From UBA1127 sp965116355 (GTDB taxonomy: Bacteria; Chloroflexota; Dehalococcoidia; Lucifugimonadales; UBA1127): a stretch of 64,000 bases of DNA. Below the pieces are notes generated by a model that searched no databases, was not told the DNA's origin, and was given only the letters and a program-made list of their open reading frames with translations. This document shows, one piece after another, positions 49,735 through 57,160 of this stretch. How positions within the stretch are numbered: position 1 is the stretch's first letter; each line of letters opens with the position of its first letter. The stretch covers positions 1,922,001-1,986,000 of the forward strand of contig OZ220679.1 in the NCBI GenBank assembly GCA_965116355.1, written 5' to 3'. Position numbers and translations under genes: made by a program.

Positions 49735-50148
49735 CTACGGCGTTCTAGTACCAGTCCCGGAGATTACAATCCGCGCGCCTCGTGCGAGGTTCTTGCGAAC
49801 GCTGTCGCTGCCAACATCGCTATCAGGCTTGTTCCCCACTTCTGAGTGGGCCAAATTGTCTGGTTTAGGGTCATACACAACTTCCTGTTCGTTGTCCCAA
49901 AATAGCTGTGCAGTGAGCTCAGCGACTCCTCGACCGTCACCCCAATGTTCCCAACGGGCATATGTATCACTTGCGCTACACTTGGCTGACCAATCCACAG
50001 ACATCTTTTTGTTGGTGCTTGCCCTAGAGAAAGCTGCAGGGCTTACTTTCCCATTGGCGCGAATCTGACAGGCACGGAACGCACGGAAGAATGTATCTTC
50101 AGAGGTAAGTGGGCGCGGAAACTCCCCTGGATTTCGAGGCGCTCGCAA
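49735..50148 (-). CDS. Island cassette gene C: small protein of unknown function
   Basis: A 137-residue protein, third gene of a compact minus-strand cassette. Conserved-looking segments are FFRAFR (20-25), KVSPAAFSR (34-42), MSVDW (49-53), RGVAELTAQ (73-81) and YDPKPDNLAHSEV (92-104), then RKNLARGARIV. This pattern (SSAAFK...SVD...DPxPDNPAH) is known to me from many uncharacterised bacterial proteins, usually next to other small genes. The start appears to be TTG at 50148, because no ATG precedes the conserved part; the ribosome binding site is poor. It begins 12 bases after gene B. G+C is near 50%, well below the window average. Confidence 0.65.
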   Translation of the reverse strand: MRAPRNPGEFPRPLTSEDTFFRAFRACQIRANGKVSPAAFSRASTNKKMSVDWSAKCSASDTYARWEHWGDGRGVAELTAQLFWDNEQEVVYDPKPDNLAHSEVGNKPDSDVGSDSVRKNLARGARIVISGTGTRTP

Positions 50149-50160
50149 TGTTTCGCACCG

Positions 50161-50943
50161 TTATAGGAGACTTGAGAGCAGTTCGCTAAAGCTTGCGTCG
50201 GCAGGAAGATAACCTGTTTTTTCCACATAGTCTCCAGATATATCGGGTGTGTCTAGGAGAAACCGAAGTTTGGAGCCATCCGGAGGAATTACCAGCATCA
50301 ACTCAACTCCAGATTCTGAGTCCCAGTCAAGTTCGATTCCACCATCAGCCATAGGGGCGATGAGAGGACGGGGTAATGGCTCCTTGGTGAGTCTCTTTGT
50401 CAATGAGAGCAGCCAAGCTGTTGTACCAATGGCTTCTGAACTGATTGGAAAGGCTCCATCGCCATCCCAATTTGGTTCAAGCCTGCTCAAGTTGTCCAAA
50501 CGCCCTGCGTAGGCCGAATCTTCATCTTTCAAGAGTTCCAAAGACCGTTTGGTACCTGTTGGGCGGAGAATGGGACCCTTGTCGGGCCCTTCAGTTGCCG
50601 TCCAGCGATTCGCGACATCGAACATATTCGCCCTAAACTCCCGTCTTGGCGGTTCATTTACTTGTGTATTCCAAGAATCGCCAGGGAGGGACATAACTGT
50701 TGATCGCGACAAGAGAACCATTCGATACACGGTTGAAAGATTCACGGGATCAATCTCATTTGTAGAACTAGTCAAGAGTGCTTTCTCGGGCGCTTGAACT
50801 CGATTCGCGAGCCTATAGATGTAATGGATGGACGGTGCCCAATTCGTCTCAAAATGTTTATGGAACTGAAAACCGTCAAGACTCGCCTTGCCAATACGAG
50901 GGATGTCTAGAGTGGTGTTCTTGATGCCAAGGGCAAAGGACAT
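50161..50943 (-). CDS. Island cassette gene B: NWDGxGA-motif protein of unknown function
   Basis: A 260-residue protein without signal peptide or membrane segment. Its recognisable part is LSRLEPNWDGDGAFPIS (152-168, core NWDGDGA 158-164), followed by a helix, APMADGGIELDWD (196-208, core GGIELDW) and LMLVIPPDGSKLRF. This NWDGYGA-GGxxLEW arrangement recurs in uncharacterised proteins of scattered distribution. The start ATG shares its A with the TAA stop of gene A (TAATG), so A and B are translationally coupled. G+C is about 48% in the sampled lines. The function is unknown. Confidence 0.72.
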   Translation of the reverse strand: MSFALGIKNTTLDIPRIGKASLDGFQFHKHFETNWAPSIHYIYRLANRVQAPEKALLTSSTNEIDPVNLSTVYRMVLLSRSTVMSLPGDSWNTQVNEPPRREFRANMFDVANRWTATEGPDKGPILRPTGTKRSLELLKDEDSAYAGRLDNLSRLEPNWDGDGAFPISSEAIGTTAWLLSLTKRLTKEPLPRPLIAPMADGGIELDWDSESGVELMLVIPPDGSKLRFLLDTPDISGDYVEKTGYLPADASFSELLSSLL

Positions 50944-51560
50944 TACGACCTCACTTCTAGCAATGCCAACACTCGTTCAAGAAAGGCATATTGCGTGCGA
51001 ACCCCGTTAGCTAGTTCTGAAACACTTGGCAAGTCTGATCGTTGATCGCTGGCGTTGAAGTTGATGTAGAGTTCATCATCAGACTGAGAATGAAGTTGTA
51101 TGGTGACTACATTGTCTGCTGTCCGCTGAAATACTAAGTTGATCTGGTTACTCGATAGCTGTTCTTCCATCTCGTTCTCAAAGTCCGAAAGCGAAAGGTG
51201 GCTGGCCAACCATTTTGCTGAGTCCGGGACACTGACTGTGGCTATAAAGTTGGTACCGATTGATTGAAGTGATGGGTTGTCCAGCAGCAGCAACAGTGCA
51301 TGAGCCACTTCTGCAATCTTCTCACCCCGCTGATCGGGTTCTCCGCTAATGTCGCGTACGTCAATCTTGTTGGGTGACAAATAGAGTTCCATTTGGTCAC
51401 GAGTGCTTACTACTGTCAATTCGCCAGTAACGCTAACGCCGAGATTCAGTGGCTGCTTCAGCACTGTGGTAAGTGACTGACCAGTAAGGTTCCCGACCAG
51501 TGATTGAGGAACTGGTTCATGTACAACAGCTATAGAAGTTGCCAAATGCTCAATGTTCAT
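50943..51560 (-). CDS. Island cassette gene A: unknown protein
   Basis: A 205-residue acidic cytoplasmic protein, first gene of the cassette. It starts MNIEHLATSIAVVHEPVPQS and contains QMELYLSPNKIDVRDISGE (about 75-95), SLQSIGTNFIATVSV (about 117-131) and DELYINFNAS. The alternation of strand-like stretches and the IGxNF / INFN pattern resemble sporadically distributed beta-rich proteins of unknown function. It ends in a TAATG overlap with gene B. No catalytic motif is visible. The ATG at 51560 is preceded by GGGGCCTACTCAC rather than a strong ribosome binding site. Confidence 0.7.
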   Translation of the reverse strand: MNIEHLATSIAVVHEPVPQSLVGNLTGQSLTTVLKQPLNLGVSVTGELTVVSTRDQMELYLSPNKIDVRDISGEPDQRGEKIAEVAHALLLLLDNPSLQSIGTNFIATVSVPDSAKWLASHLSLSDFENEMEEQLSSNQINLVFQRTADNVVTIQLHSQSDDELYINFNASDQRSDLPSVSELANGVRTQYAFLERVLALLEVRS

Positions 51561-51831
51561 GTGAGTAGGCCCCTTTGATGGCTAAACTGTGCAAGAAAGG
51601 GGGAGCACGTCTTGAGAACTTCCCGCTGACAGGCACCGTTCTTCCAACATGTCATACCGCGAATGAATGATAACCCAAACGGTCAATAGGTTAGCTGTGG
51701 GCGTATGCGATGCCAGGATAGATGAATGCCAATGGTTGTTGAGGCCATACTTACACATCCTAATTGTATCTATAGTTCAAATATACTTCATTGAATGGGC
51801 CCCATACAATTTTTCACCCTATGCGCTGTTG
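51561..51831. other. A+T-rich non-coding right arm of the island
   Basis: These 271 bases precede cassette gene A and should contain its promoter on the minus strand. TTGACC (minus strand, about 51684) and a downstream TATGAC (about 51655) are present, but the spacing of about 24 bases is too long for a confident call. The last 100 bases are the most A+T-rich of the window. I see no tRNA gene, integrase or clear flanking direct repeat. Confidence 0.5.
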
Positions 51832-53040
51832 TCATCCCTCAATCCGTGAGCACAGCCGCAGCGCGTTTTCGCCGAGAATCTTGCGCTTGGCGGTATCGGT
51901 GATGGTCTCCCACTCGGCGACCTGGTTGACGGCCTCGGGCCAGGCGGTGTCGCCGTGGGGCCAGTCGGAGGCGAAGAGGAGCACGTCCTCGCCGACGCGG
52001 TTGACGACGTAGTCGAGCGTCGACTCCCACGTGTCGATGCCGTGGAAGTACTGGCCGCTGTTGCGGACGATCTCGCTGGGCATCTGGTTGAGCAGGGGCA
52101 CGTGGCCGGGCGACATGATGTAGTGGGCGTCGAAGCGGTCGAGGACGGAGGGGAGCCAGCCGGCCGCGGTCTCGACGACGGCGACGCGGAGTCGCGGGAA
52201 GCGGCCGAGGATGCCGCCGCCGACGAGGGCGCCCATGGACGCCATGCCGGCCCAGGGGTTTGAGAGGCCGTGCTGCAGGAACCAGGTGCCCTGCAGGTCA
52301 AAGGTGCCGGGCTGGTAGGGCGGCCGTGCCGTGCCGCCGTGGATGAGAATGGGCAGGTCCAGGTCCTGCGCCACCTGGTAGATGGGCAGCAGCGACGGGT
52401 CGTCGAGGAGCATGTTGTTGGGGCCGTTTGGAGGCATGTAGATGCCCACGAGCGTCTTGTCCTCCGCCCAGCGGTGGATCTCCTCGCAGGCCTCCTGGGG
52501 GTCGCGCATGCTGGCCACGACCGTCCACTTGAGGCGGTCCGGGGCCTGGGCTGTGAAGTCGTGGACCCAGCGGTGGTAGGCGCGGTAGAGGGCGCTCTCA
52601 AAGCCGACGTCGTGGAGGGCGCAGTAGCTGGAGACGTGGGTGGGGAAGATCACGTCGATGTCAACGTAGGAGTCGTCCATGCCCTGCAGGCGGGCCTTGT
52701 AGTCCCAACTGACGGACTGGTCAATGGCGCGGAGGTCGCCGCGCTCCGGGCGGCCGAAATTGCGGCGGCCGCCGGTGTGCTGGAGGATGAACTCGCGGCC
52801 GGTAAGCCCGAAGCCGTCGCGCTCGCCCATGGGATTGTCGGAGACGATGGGGGCCACCACGGCGTAACGGCTGGAGGCGATCGCGGCGCCTACGCCCTTC
52901 TCGGCGTTGGTGTCGAGGGCGAGCTTCATCCGCTCGAACTTGTCTCGGTAGTCCGCGTCGATGTAGTCGCGGTACAGCTTGGCGGGCTCCTCACGCACGT
53001 GGGAGTCCATGTCGACGACGGTCCAGCCGTTCCAGGCCAT
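51832..53040 (-). CDS. Amidohydrolase-2 family protein
   Basis: A 402-residue metal-dependent TIM-barrel protein. The N-terminal metal motif is VVDMDSHVRE (DxH form), with LPILIHGGTA supplying a His, VVETAAGWLPS in the position of the usual His-containing strand, and LLFASDWPHGD supplying the Asp. It is more distant from the 41.9-44.1 kb pair than they are from each other. The ATG at 53040 gives the family N-terminus; the ribosome binding site is modest (GGAAGGTGCGCA). A partial intergenic repeat lies upstream. The substrate is unknown; a carboxylated aromatic or lactone is plausible. Confidence 0.82.
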   Translation of the reverse strand: MAWNGWTVVDMDSHVREEPAKLYRDYIDADYRDKFERMKLALDTNAEKGVGAAIASSRYAVVAPIVSDNPMGERDGFGLTGREFILQHTGGRRNFGRPERGDLRAIDQSVSWDYKARLQGMDDSYVDIDVIFPTHVSSYCALHDVGFESALYRAYHRWVHDFTAQAPDRLKWTVVASMRDPQEACEEIHRWAEDKTLVGIYMPPNGPNNMLLDDPSLLPIYQVAQDLDLPILIHGGTARPPYQPGTFDLQGTWFLQHGLSNPWAGMASMGALVGGGILGRFPRLRVAVVETAAGWLPSVLDRFDAHYIMSPGHVPLLNQMPSEIVRNSGQYFHGIDTWESTLDYVVNRVGEDVLLFASDWPHGDTAWPEAVNQVAEWETITDTAKRKILGENALRLCSRIEG

Positions 53041-53117
53041 TGCGCACCTTCCAGTTTGGGTGATTCTTCAGACGCACGCCATTGTAGCACGGGGTGGCGC
53101 CGTGCCTGATGGGGGCG

Positions 53118-53143
53118 CCTTTCGACAGGCTCAGGGCGAACGG
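53118..53143. repeat. Half-copy of a dispersed intergenic repeat
   Basis: CCTTTCGACAGGCTCAGGG then CGAACGG matches the well-known TTCGACAGGCTCAGG...GAACGG-type sequence found between genes of many bacteria. The full palindromic form is at 48429-48462. Here only one arm is clear. Confidence 0.5.
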
Positions 53144-53151
53144 GAGGGGCG

Positions 53152-53433
53152 CTAGATGATGCTGACGTACTCCCGGTGGAAGGAACCCTTGCGGAGGTGG
53201 GAGATGTCGACGCCCTGCTGCTGGACGAGGATGCGGTGGGCGTCGAGGGCTGCCTCGTTCTCCCACTCCTCGTGGAGGATGAACTGGTCGGGATTCTCGA
53301 CGTTGCGGTAGAACGAGAAGTTGATGCAGCCAGGCTCCTCGCGAATGCCCGGGCAGCGGCCGGCGTAGCTGGCGGCAAGCTCATCGCCGCGCCCCTCGAC
53401 GGCTTCCATGAAGATGTTCATCCAGATTGCCAC
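53152..53433 (-). CDS. Antibiotic biosynthesis monooxygenase (ABM) domain protein
   Basis: A 93-residue dimeric alpha-beta barrel protein. It contains REEPGCINFSFYR, FILHEEWENEAALDAH and a C-terminal strand, as in ABM/YgiN-type quinol or anthrone monooxygenases. The start is GTG at 53433: AAGGAGG lies six bases upstream and the protein then begins VAIWMNIFMEAVEGRG, the usual length. Members act on quinols, polyketides or haem, often without cofactor. It lies just upstream of the amidohydrolase gene on the same strand, so they may be co-transcribed. Confidence 0.83.
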   Translation of the reverse strand: MAIWMNIFMEAVEGRGDELAASYAGRCPGIREEPGCINFSFYRNVENPDQFILHEEWENEAALDAHRILVQQQGVDISHLRKGSFHREYVSII

Positions 53434-53554
53434 AGTGGGCCTCCTTGCGTTTGCGTGATGGCGCAAAGGGTAGCACATTGGGTGAGCGGCGGTTAGGCTG
53501 GGCCGACAGTTACGACCCCCAATGGTTAGCCGGAGTCTGCGGGAGAAGCGGCCA

Positions 53555-54160
53555 GTGCAGGACAACAACGCAAAGCCAGACCGCGAGCGCAGCGCCCTCG
53601 CCTACTGGCTCGCCGGGCACGGTATGGCGGTCCAAGTCGCGATATGGGCGGTGGTGATCGCGTCCGTCGGGCTGGGCGCGGTCATGTGGGCGACGGGCCG
53701 GTTGGACGTGCAGGGCGTGGGCTACGCCGGGGCCTTTGCCGTCAACCTGGTTGGATCGGCGTCCATACTGATTCCGCTCCCGGGCATTGCGGTCGTGTGC
53801 GGCGGAACGGCAGAGGCGGCGGGGCTCAACCCGGTGTTGCTGGGGCTCGCGGGAGGCACAGGCTCGGCCGTGGGCGAGATCACTGGCTACCTCGCCGGCT
53901 ACAGCGGCAGCGGGCTGGTGCAGAGGTCGAAGCATTATGCGCGTCTTCACGGGTGGGTGGAGCGCTACGGGGCGGCCCCGCTCTTTGTGCTGGCGGCGCT
54001 CCCGCTCCCGTTGTTCGACGTCGCCGCCATTGCCGCCGGGTCGCTGGGGTACTCGCTGCGTCGGTTCATGCTGGTGGTGCTGGCGGGCAAGGTGATCAAG
54101 TACGTGGCCGTGGCGTATGCATGCCGGGCGGGAATCGACTGGCTCACCGGGCTGGGATGA
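53555..54160 (+). CDS. DedA/VTT-domain membrane protein
   Basis: About 201 residues with four to five membrane segments. The region NLVGSASILIPLPGIAVVCGGTAEAAGLNPVLLGLAGGTGSAVGE (motif ILIPLPGI, then GGTGSAVGE and TGYLAGYSG) matches the SNARE-associated/VTT core, and RYGAAPLFVLAALPLPLFDVAAIAAGSLGYSLRRF follows in order. DedA proteins are linked to lipid scrambling and proton-gradient homeostasis. GTG 53555 is chosen because GGAG lies nine bases upstream; the ATG at 53522 is an in-frame alternative without such a site. A strong hairpin follows the gene. Confidence 0.8.
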   Translation: MQDNNAKPDRERSALAYWLAGHGMAVQVAIWAVVIASVGLGAVMWATGRLDVQGVGYAGAFAVNLVGSASILIPLPGIAVVCGGTAEAAGLNPVLLGLAGGTGSAVGEITGYLAGYSGSGLVQRSKHYARLHGWVERYGAAPLFVLAALPLPLFDVAAIAAGSLGYSLRRFMLVVLAGKVIKYVAVAYACRAGIDWLTGLG

Positions 54161-54178
54161 TGGTGGGAGTCGCTCAGG

Positions 54179-54212
54179 CAACTGCCCCACCGGTAACCCG
54201 GTGGGGCAGTTG
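54179..54212 (+). terminator. Terminator after the DedA-like gene
   Basis: Perfect 15-pair stem CAACTGCCCCACCGG / CCGGTGGGGCAGTTG with loop TAAC, followed by GAACCTTTGC. It separates the gene from the convergent lipoprotein gene and may serve both. Confidence 0.8.
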
Positions 54213-54241
54213 GAACCTTTGCTTCAGGGTGCGGCGCTCTC

Positions 54242-55126
54242 CTAAAGGTCAAACCTCAAAAAGAAGTCAAAGAAGTCCAACTCACAGACCATCTCAAAGG
54301 TCACCACCTCGCCGCTGCGGTCAACGTCACCGTCATCGCAATCGCTTGGAAGGTCGTCGTCCTCGATGTCGTCCTTGAAGTCATCCTCCTGATCCTCCGC
54401 GTCGTCCTCATCCTCAAAGAGGGCAACCGAGACGAGCTTCATTTCATCCGAGCCCGTTTTTTCGATGGAACTGGCGGCGAGGCAGTCGCTTCCGCACTCG
54501 GTGACCACCACGATCTGCCCTCCGGGGACGTCGGAAACGATGTCCTCCACCTCGTCGTACAGGGAGGACGAGCCGCGGTCCAGGCGGCGCAGGACGTCCT
54601 CCATGGTGTCCTCATACTCCGCTATCAATACCCTGCCGCCGTCGAGGAAGGCGACGGCTTCCCAGGAACGGGAGGTGTCTATCCAGACCTCGATGTCCCG
54701 GATATCGTCATCGTCGTAGTCCTGGTCGTCCAACTCGTCCCTGAGGTCGTCCAGGTCCTCCAGGCCGCCCAGGAGGAAGAGGTCGTTGCCGTCTACTTCT
54801 CCGAAGACGACGTACGTGATGTCCTCCAGCTCAATGTCAAAGTCGTCCTCGAAGCCCGCGTTGTCCCATTCGTCCTCCGCGTCGCGGCGTATAGGCCGGA
54901 GGTCGTCGTCATCGTAGAGGGCAGAAACGTCGGCGTACACAGCGCCTTCGGCGTCGCGGGGAAGGAGCCGGAGCATGTCTTCGACGGCGCCGGAGCCTCC
55001 GCCACCGCCGCCGCAGGCGGGCAGGAAAAGGAGCGGCAGGAGAGAGGCGAGCATTGTGAGGAGCGCAGCCTTTCCTGTTCGTTCAACGCTCCGGGAGAAT
55101 CGGTGGCGAACATTGGCGACTGACAT
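54242..55126 (-). CDS. Very acidic lipoprotein of unknown function
   Basis: A 294-residue predicted lipoprotein: signal peptide with LLTMLASLLPLLFLPAC, lipobox LPAC, then a poly-Gly linker. The mature part is extremely rich in Asp and Glu, with runs such as LYDDDDL and DDQDYDDDDI and a C-terminal DDAEDQEDDF. Between the acidic runs it alternates AVYADVSAL, ITYVVFGEV and WEAVAFLDGGRVLIAEY, like repeated beta-rich units of about 90 residues. Two later cysteine pairs (ECGSDC and SDCDDGD) might form disulfides. ATG 55126 follows GAGAGGAGG. Calcium or other cation binding is plausible but unproved. Confidence 0.78.
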   Translation of the reverse strand: MSVANVRHRFSRSVERTGKAALLTMLASLLPLLFLPACGGGGGGSGAVEDMLRLLPRDAEGAVYADVSALYDDDDLRPIRRDAEDEWDNAGFEDDFDIELEDITYVVFGEVDGNDLFLLGGLEDLDDLRDELDDQDYDDDDIRDIEVWIDTSRSWEAVAFLDGGRVLIAEYEDTMEDVLRRLDRGSSSLYDEVEDIVSDVPGGQIVVVTECGSDCLAASSIEKTGSDEMKLVSVALFEDEDDAEDQEDDFKDDIEDDDLPSDCDDGDVDRSGEVVTFEMVCELDFFDFFLRFDL

Positions 55127-55374
55127 CGGAAGCCTCCTCTCGGCCCATCTCTTAACGAGAAACACACCATGTGCGCTGGCAGCGCTCCATTTATGAAGGG
55201 GTAATACCATAGCGTAATTGCGTAGTCAAGCAATGGCACTTACCCACCACCGCATTGCCGGGCAACGCCGAGGCGTTTGCGCCTCTCGCGCATGGTCTGC
55301 GCCGGTTGACAATCAACCATCACGGTGCTGTCATGGCCGAAATCCCGTTGGAGTTGCGGACAAAGGGGGGCGTC

Positions 55375-56055
55375 ATGCCGTGGATCAAGATCATCCGCCC
55401 GGAGGAGGCGGAAGGGGAACTGAAGGAGGTCTATCGCAAGCTCGCAGCGCAGCGGGCGGGGGAAGCGATCAACCAGGCCCGCGAGGCGACCGCCAGCCCG
55501 CCGGCAACCCCGCCGATGCTGCACAGCCTGAACCCGAAGGCGATGTGGCACACGGCCGAGCTGATGTGGGAGATCATGCGCGGGGAGTCGCGGCTCTCGA
55601 CGGCGCAGCGGGAGATGATCGCGACGGTGACGTCGGCGACGCTGAACTGCCGGTTCTGAACGGTCGCCCACGCAGAGTTTCTGCGGCAGGAGGGCGGCGA
55701 CGACCTTACCACGGAACAGGTGAAGGACGATTGGCGGACGGCGGACCTCTCGGAGGCCGAGGTCGCGATGCTGGAGTGGGTGGAGAAGCTCACGCTGGCG
55801 CCGAGCATGATGACGGAGGACGACTTCCAGCGACTGAAGGACGCGGGGTGGTCAGACCGGGACATCCTGGACATCGCCCACGTGTGCGCGTACTTCAACT
55901 TCCGCGTGCGCATGGTGGACGGCCTCGGACTGGAGCTGGGCGACTGGCAGCTCGAACGGGCGGCGGCGGGCGCGGAGCGGGCGTCGGCATTGGCGGCGGA
56001 GCGAGGGGTCGCCATGCCGCCGGACCCGTGGGGCGTGCGGCAGGGGCTTTCATAA
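55375..56055 (+). CDS. Predicted selenoprotein: AhpD-like/peroxidase-related protein with CxxU
   Basis: One frame runs from ATG 55375 to TAA 56055 with a single internal TGA at 55657-55659. Read as selenocysteine (residue 95 of 226), it gives LNCRFUTVAHAEFLR, exactly the CxxCxxxH active site of the AhpD/carboxymuconolactone decarboxylase superfamily with Sec in place of the second Cys. Similarity continues without a break on both sides (STAQREMIATVTSATLNC before; EWVEKLTLAPSMMTEDDFQRL after). A stem-loop at 55671-55685 lies at SECIS distance. AAAGGGGGG precedes the ATG. It would reduce peroxides or disulfides. The alternative is a nonsense-mutated pseudogene, which the intact flanks and the second such gene at 58563 make less likely. 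Confidence 0.8.
55671..55685 (+). promoter_or_regulatory. Candidate bacterial SECIS element of the AhpD-like gene
   Basis: CGCAGA (55671-55676) pairs with TCTGCG (55680-55685) around the loop GTT. The loop starts 18 bases after the TGA, inside the range known for bacterial SECIS elements, and has G at its first position. GCCC (55666-55669) and GGGC (55692-55695) could extend the helix. Confidence 0.6.
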
Positions 56056-56159
56056 GGACGGCGCTGAAAGGGCAGAGTATCTCGCCAGGGAATGGTTTGA
56101 CTGCGCATCCCGCGCATGGAACAATTGCAGGCAGACCAGAGAACAAGGGGAGGCAAGGA

Positions 56160-57077
56160 ATGACTACGCAGGCAGACTTGAAGAAGGTGCGCGTCTCCAT
56201 GATGAACGCGGTCCATGACCTTTCGCTGCTGGTAGCCCGCGACGAGGGGCTGTTCCGGGAGCAGGGGCTGGACGTCGAGATCGTCACGACGCCGGGGACG
56301 GCGCAGGTGGGCGCGGACCGGCAGGCGATGCGCGACGTGATCTTCGACCGCACGATGGAGTCACTGTACAACTGCGGCGACGTGGACCAGTTCCGCATGT
56401 GTGAGTGGGGCATCATGAAGCGGACGGTGGAGGCGGAGGACGCCGGGTACCGCGCGGCCAAGATCGTGGCGCTGGGCTCGGCCATGTCGAGCTTCGCCAT
56501 CGTCACGAAGCCCAACAGCGACTACTACGAGCCGGAGCAGTTCAAGGACGTGCCCATCGCCGTCAGCCCGTACAACGGCTCGCACTTCACCACACTGAAG
56601 CTGCTGGAGGGCTTCGTGGCGAAGGAGCACATCAAGATCACGAACGCGGGCACGATGGAGGAGCGGTTGGGCGCCATCGGGCGCGGCGAGGTGGCCGCGG
56701 GGTCGTTCATGGAGCCGTGGATCAGCGTGGCGCAGAAGCAGGGCTTCCGCATCATCATGGAGAGCCACTCGACCCGCAGCGAGGCGGCGGGCGACGAGCT
56801 GGACGGGCCGACGCTGGCGGCGATGTTCAAAGCGCAGTCCGCCGCGGCCGAGATGATCAACGCCAACCCGCAAAAGTACGAGCACTACTTCCTGGCGGAG
56901 GCCAAGGGCCTGCTCGATCCCGGCGAGCTCCAGGCATGGCGGCTGCTTTACGGGCCGATTGTGCCCTACACCCGCGAGCGATTCGACTACACGTACAACT
57001 GGATGCTGAGCTACCCCGACCTGGTGACGCCCGGCGCCACGTACGACAACACCGTCGACAACCGCGCCTGGGAATAG
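56160..57077 (+). CDS. NMT1/SsuA-like substrate-binding-fold protein without signal peptide
   Basis: A 305-residue protein of the periplasmic-binding-fold NMT1/taurine-nitrate type. It starts TTQADLKKVRVSMMN and continues HDLSLLVARDEGLFREQGLDVEIV, the usual first strand-helix unit; PIAVSPYNGSHF and GRGEVAAGSFMEPW follow in family order. It lacks a signal peptide, and no permease or ATPase is near. It may therefore act in the cytoplasm, as THI5-type enzymes do, or be exported by another route. AGGGGAGGCAAGGA precedes the ATG. It lies 104 bases after the AhpD-like selenoprotein gene and is closed by a strong terminator. Confidence 0.75.
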   Translation: MTTQADLKKVRVSMMNAVHDLSLLVARDEGLFREQGLDVEIVTTPGTAQVGADRQAMRDVIFDRTMESLYNCGDVDQFRMCEWGIMKRTVEAEDAGYRAAKIVALGSAMSSFAIVTKPNSDYYEPEQFKDVPIAVSPYNGSHFTTLKLLEGFVAKEHIKITNAGTMEERLGAIGRGEVAAGSFMEPWISVAQKQGFRIIMESHSTRSEAAGDELDGPTLAAMFKAQSAAAEMINANPQKYEHYFLAEAKGLLDPGELQAWRLLYGPIVPYTRERFDYTYNWMLSYPDLVTPGATYDNTVDNRAWE

Positions 57078-57095
57078 GCGCCACAACCGACGAAC

Positions 57096-57129
57096 GCACG
57101 TCGCCGGTCCGTTCGGACCGGCGACGTGC
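57096..57129 (+). terminator. Terminator after the substrate-binding-fold gene
   Basis: Perfect 15-pair stem GCACGTCGCCGGTCC / GGACCGGCGACGTGC with loop GTTC, followed by TTCTC. It lies 18 bases after the stop codon and 31 before the Rieske ferredoxin gene. Confidence 0.78.
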
Positions 57130-57160
57130 TTCTCAGGCACACTACACCGTGGAGGGACGC

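Noticed and set aside
49638..51831. Prophage or integrative element around the A+T-rich cassette
   Set aside because: No integrase, transposase, tRNA target or flanking direct repeat was found; only composition and gene content are unusual.
55657..55659. Nonsense mutation splitting an AhpD-like pseudogene
   Set aside because: The stop is the only lesion, lies at a catalytic thiol position, is TGA, and is followed by a suitable stem-loop; the same pattern recurs at 58710. Selenocysteine explains both better.
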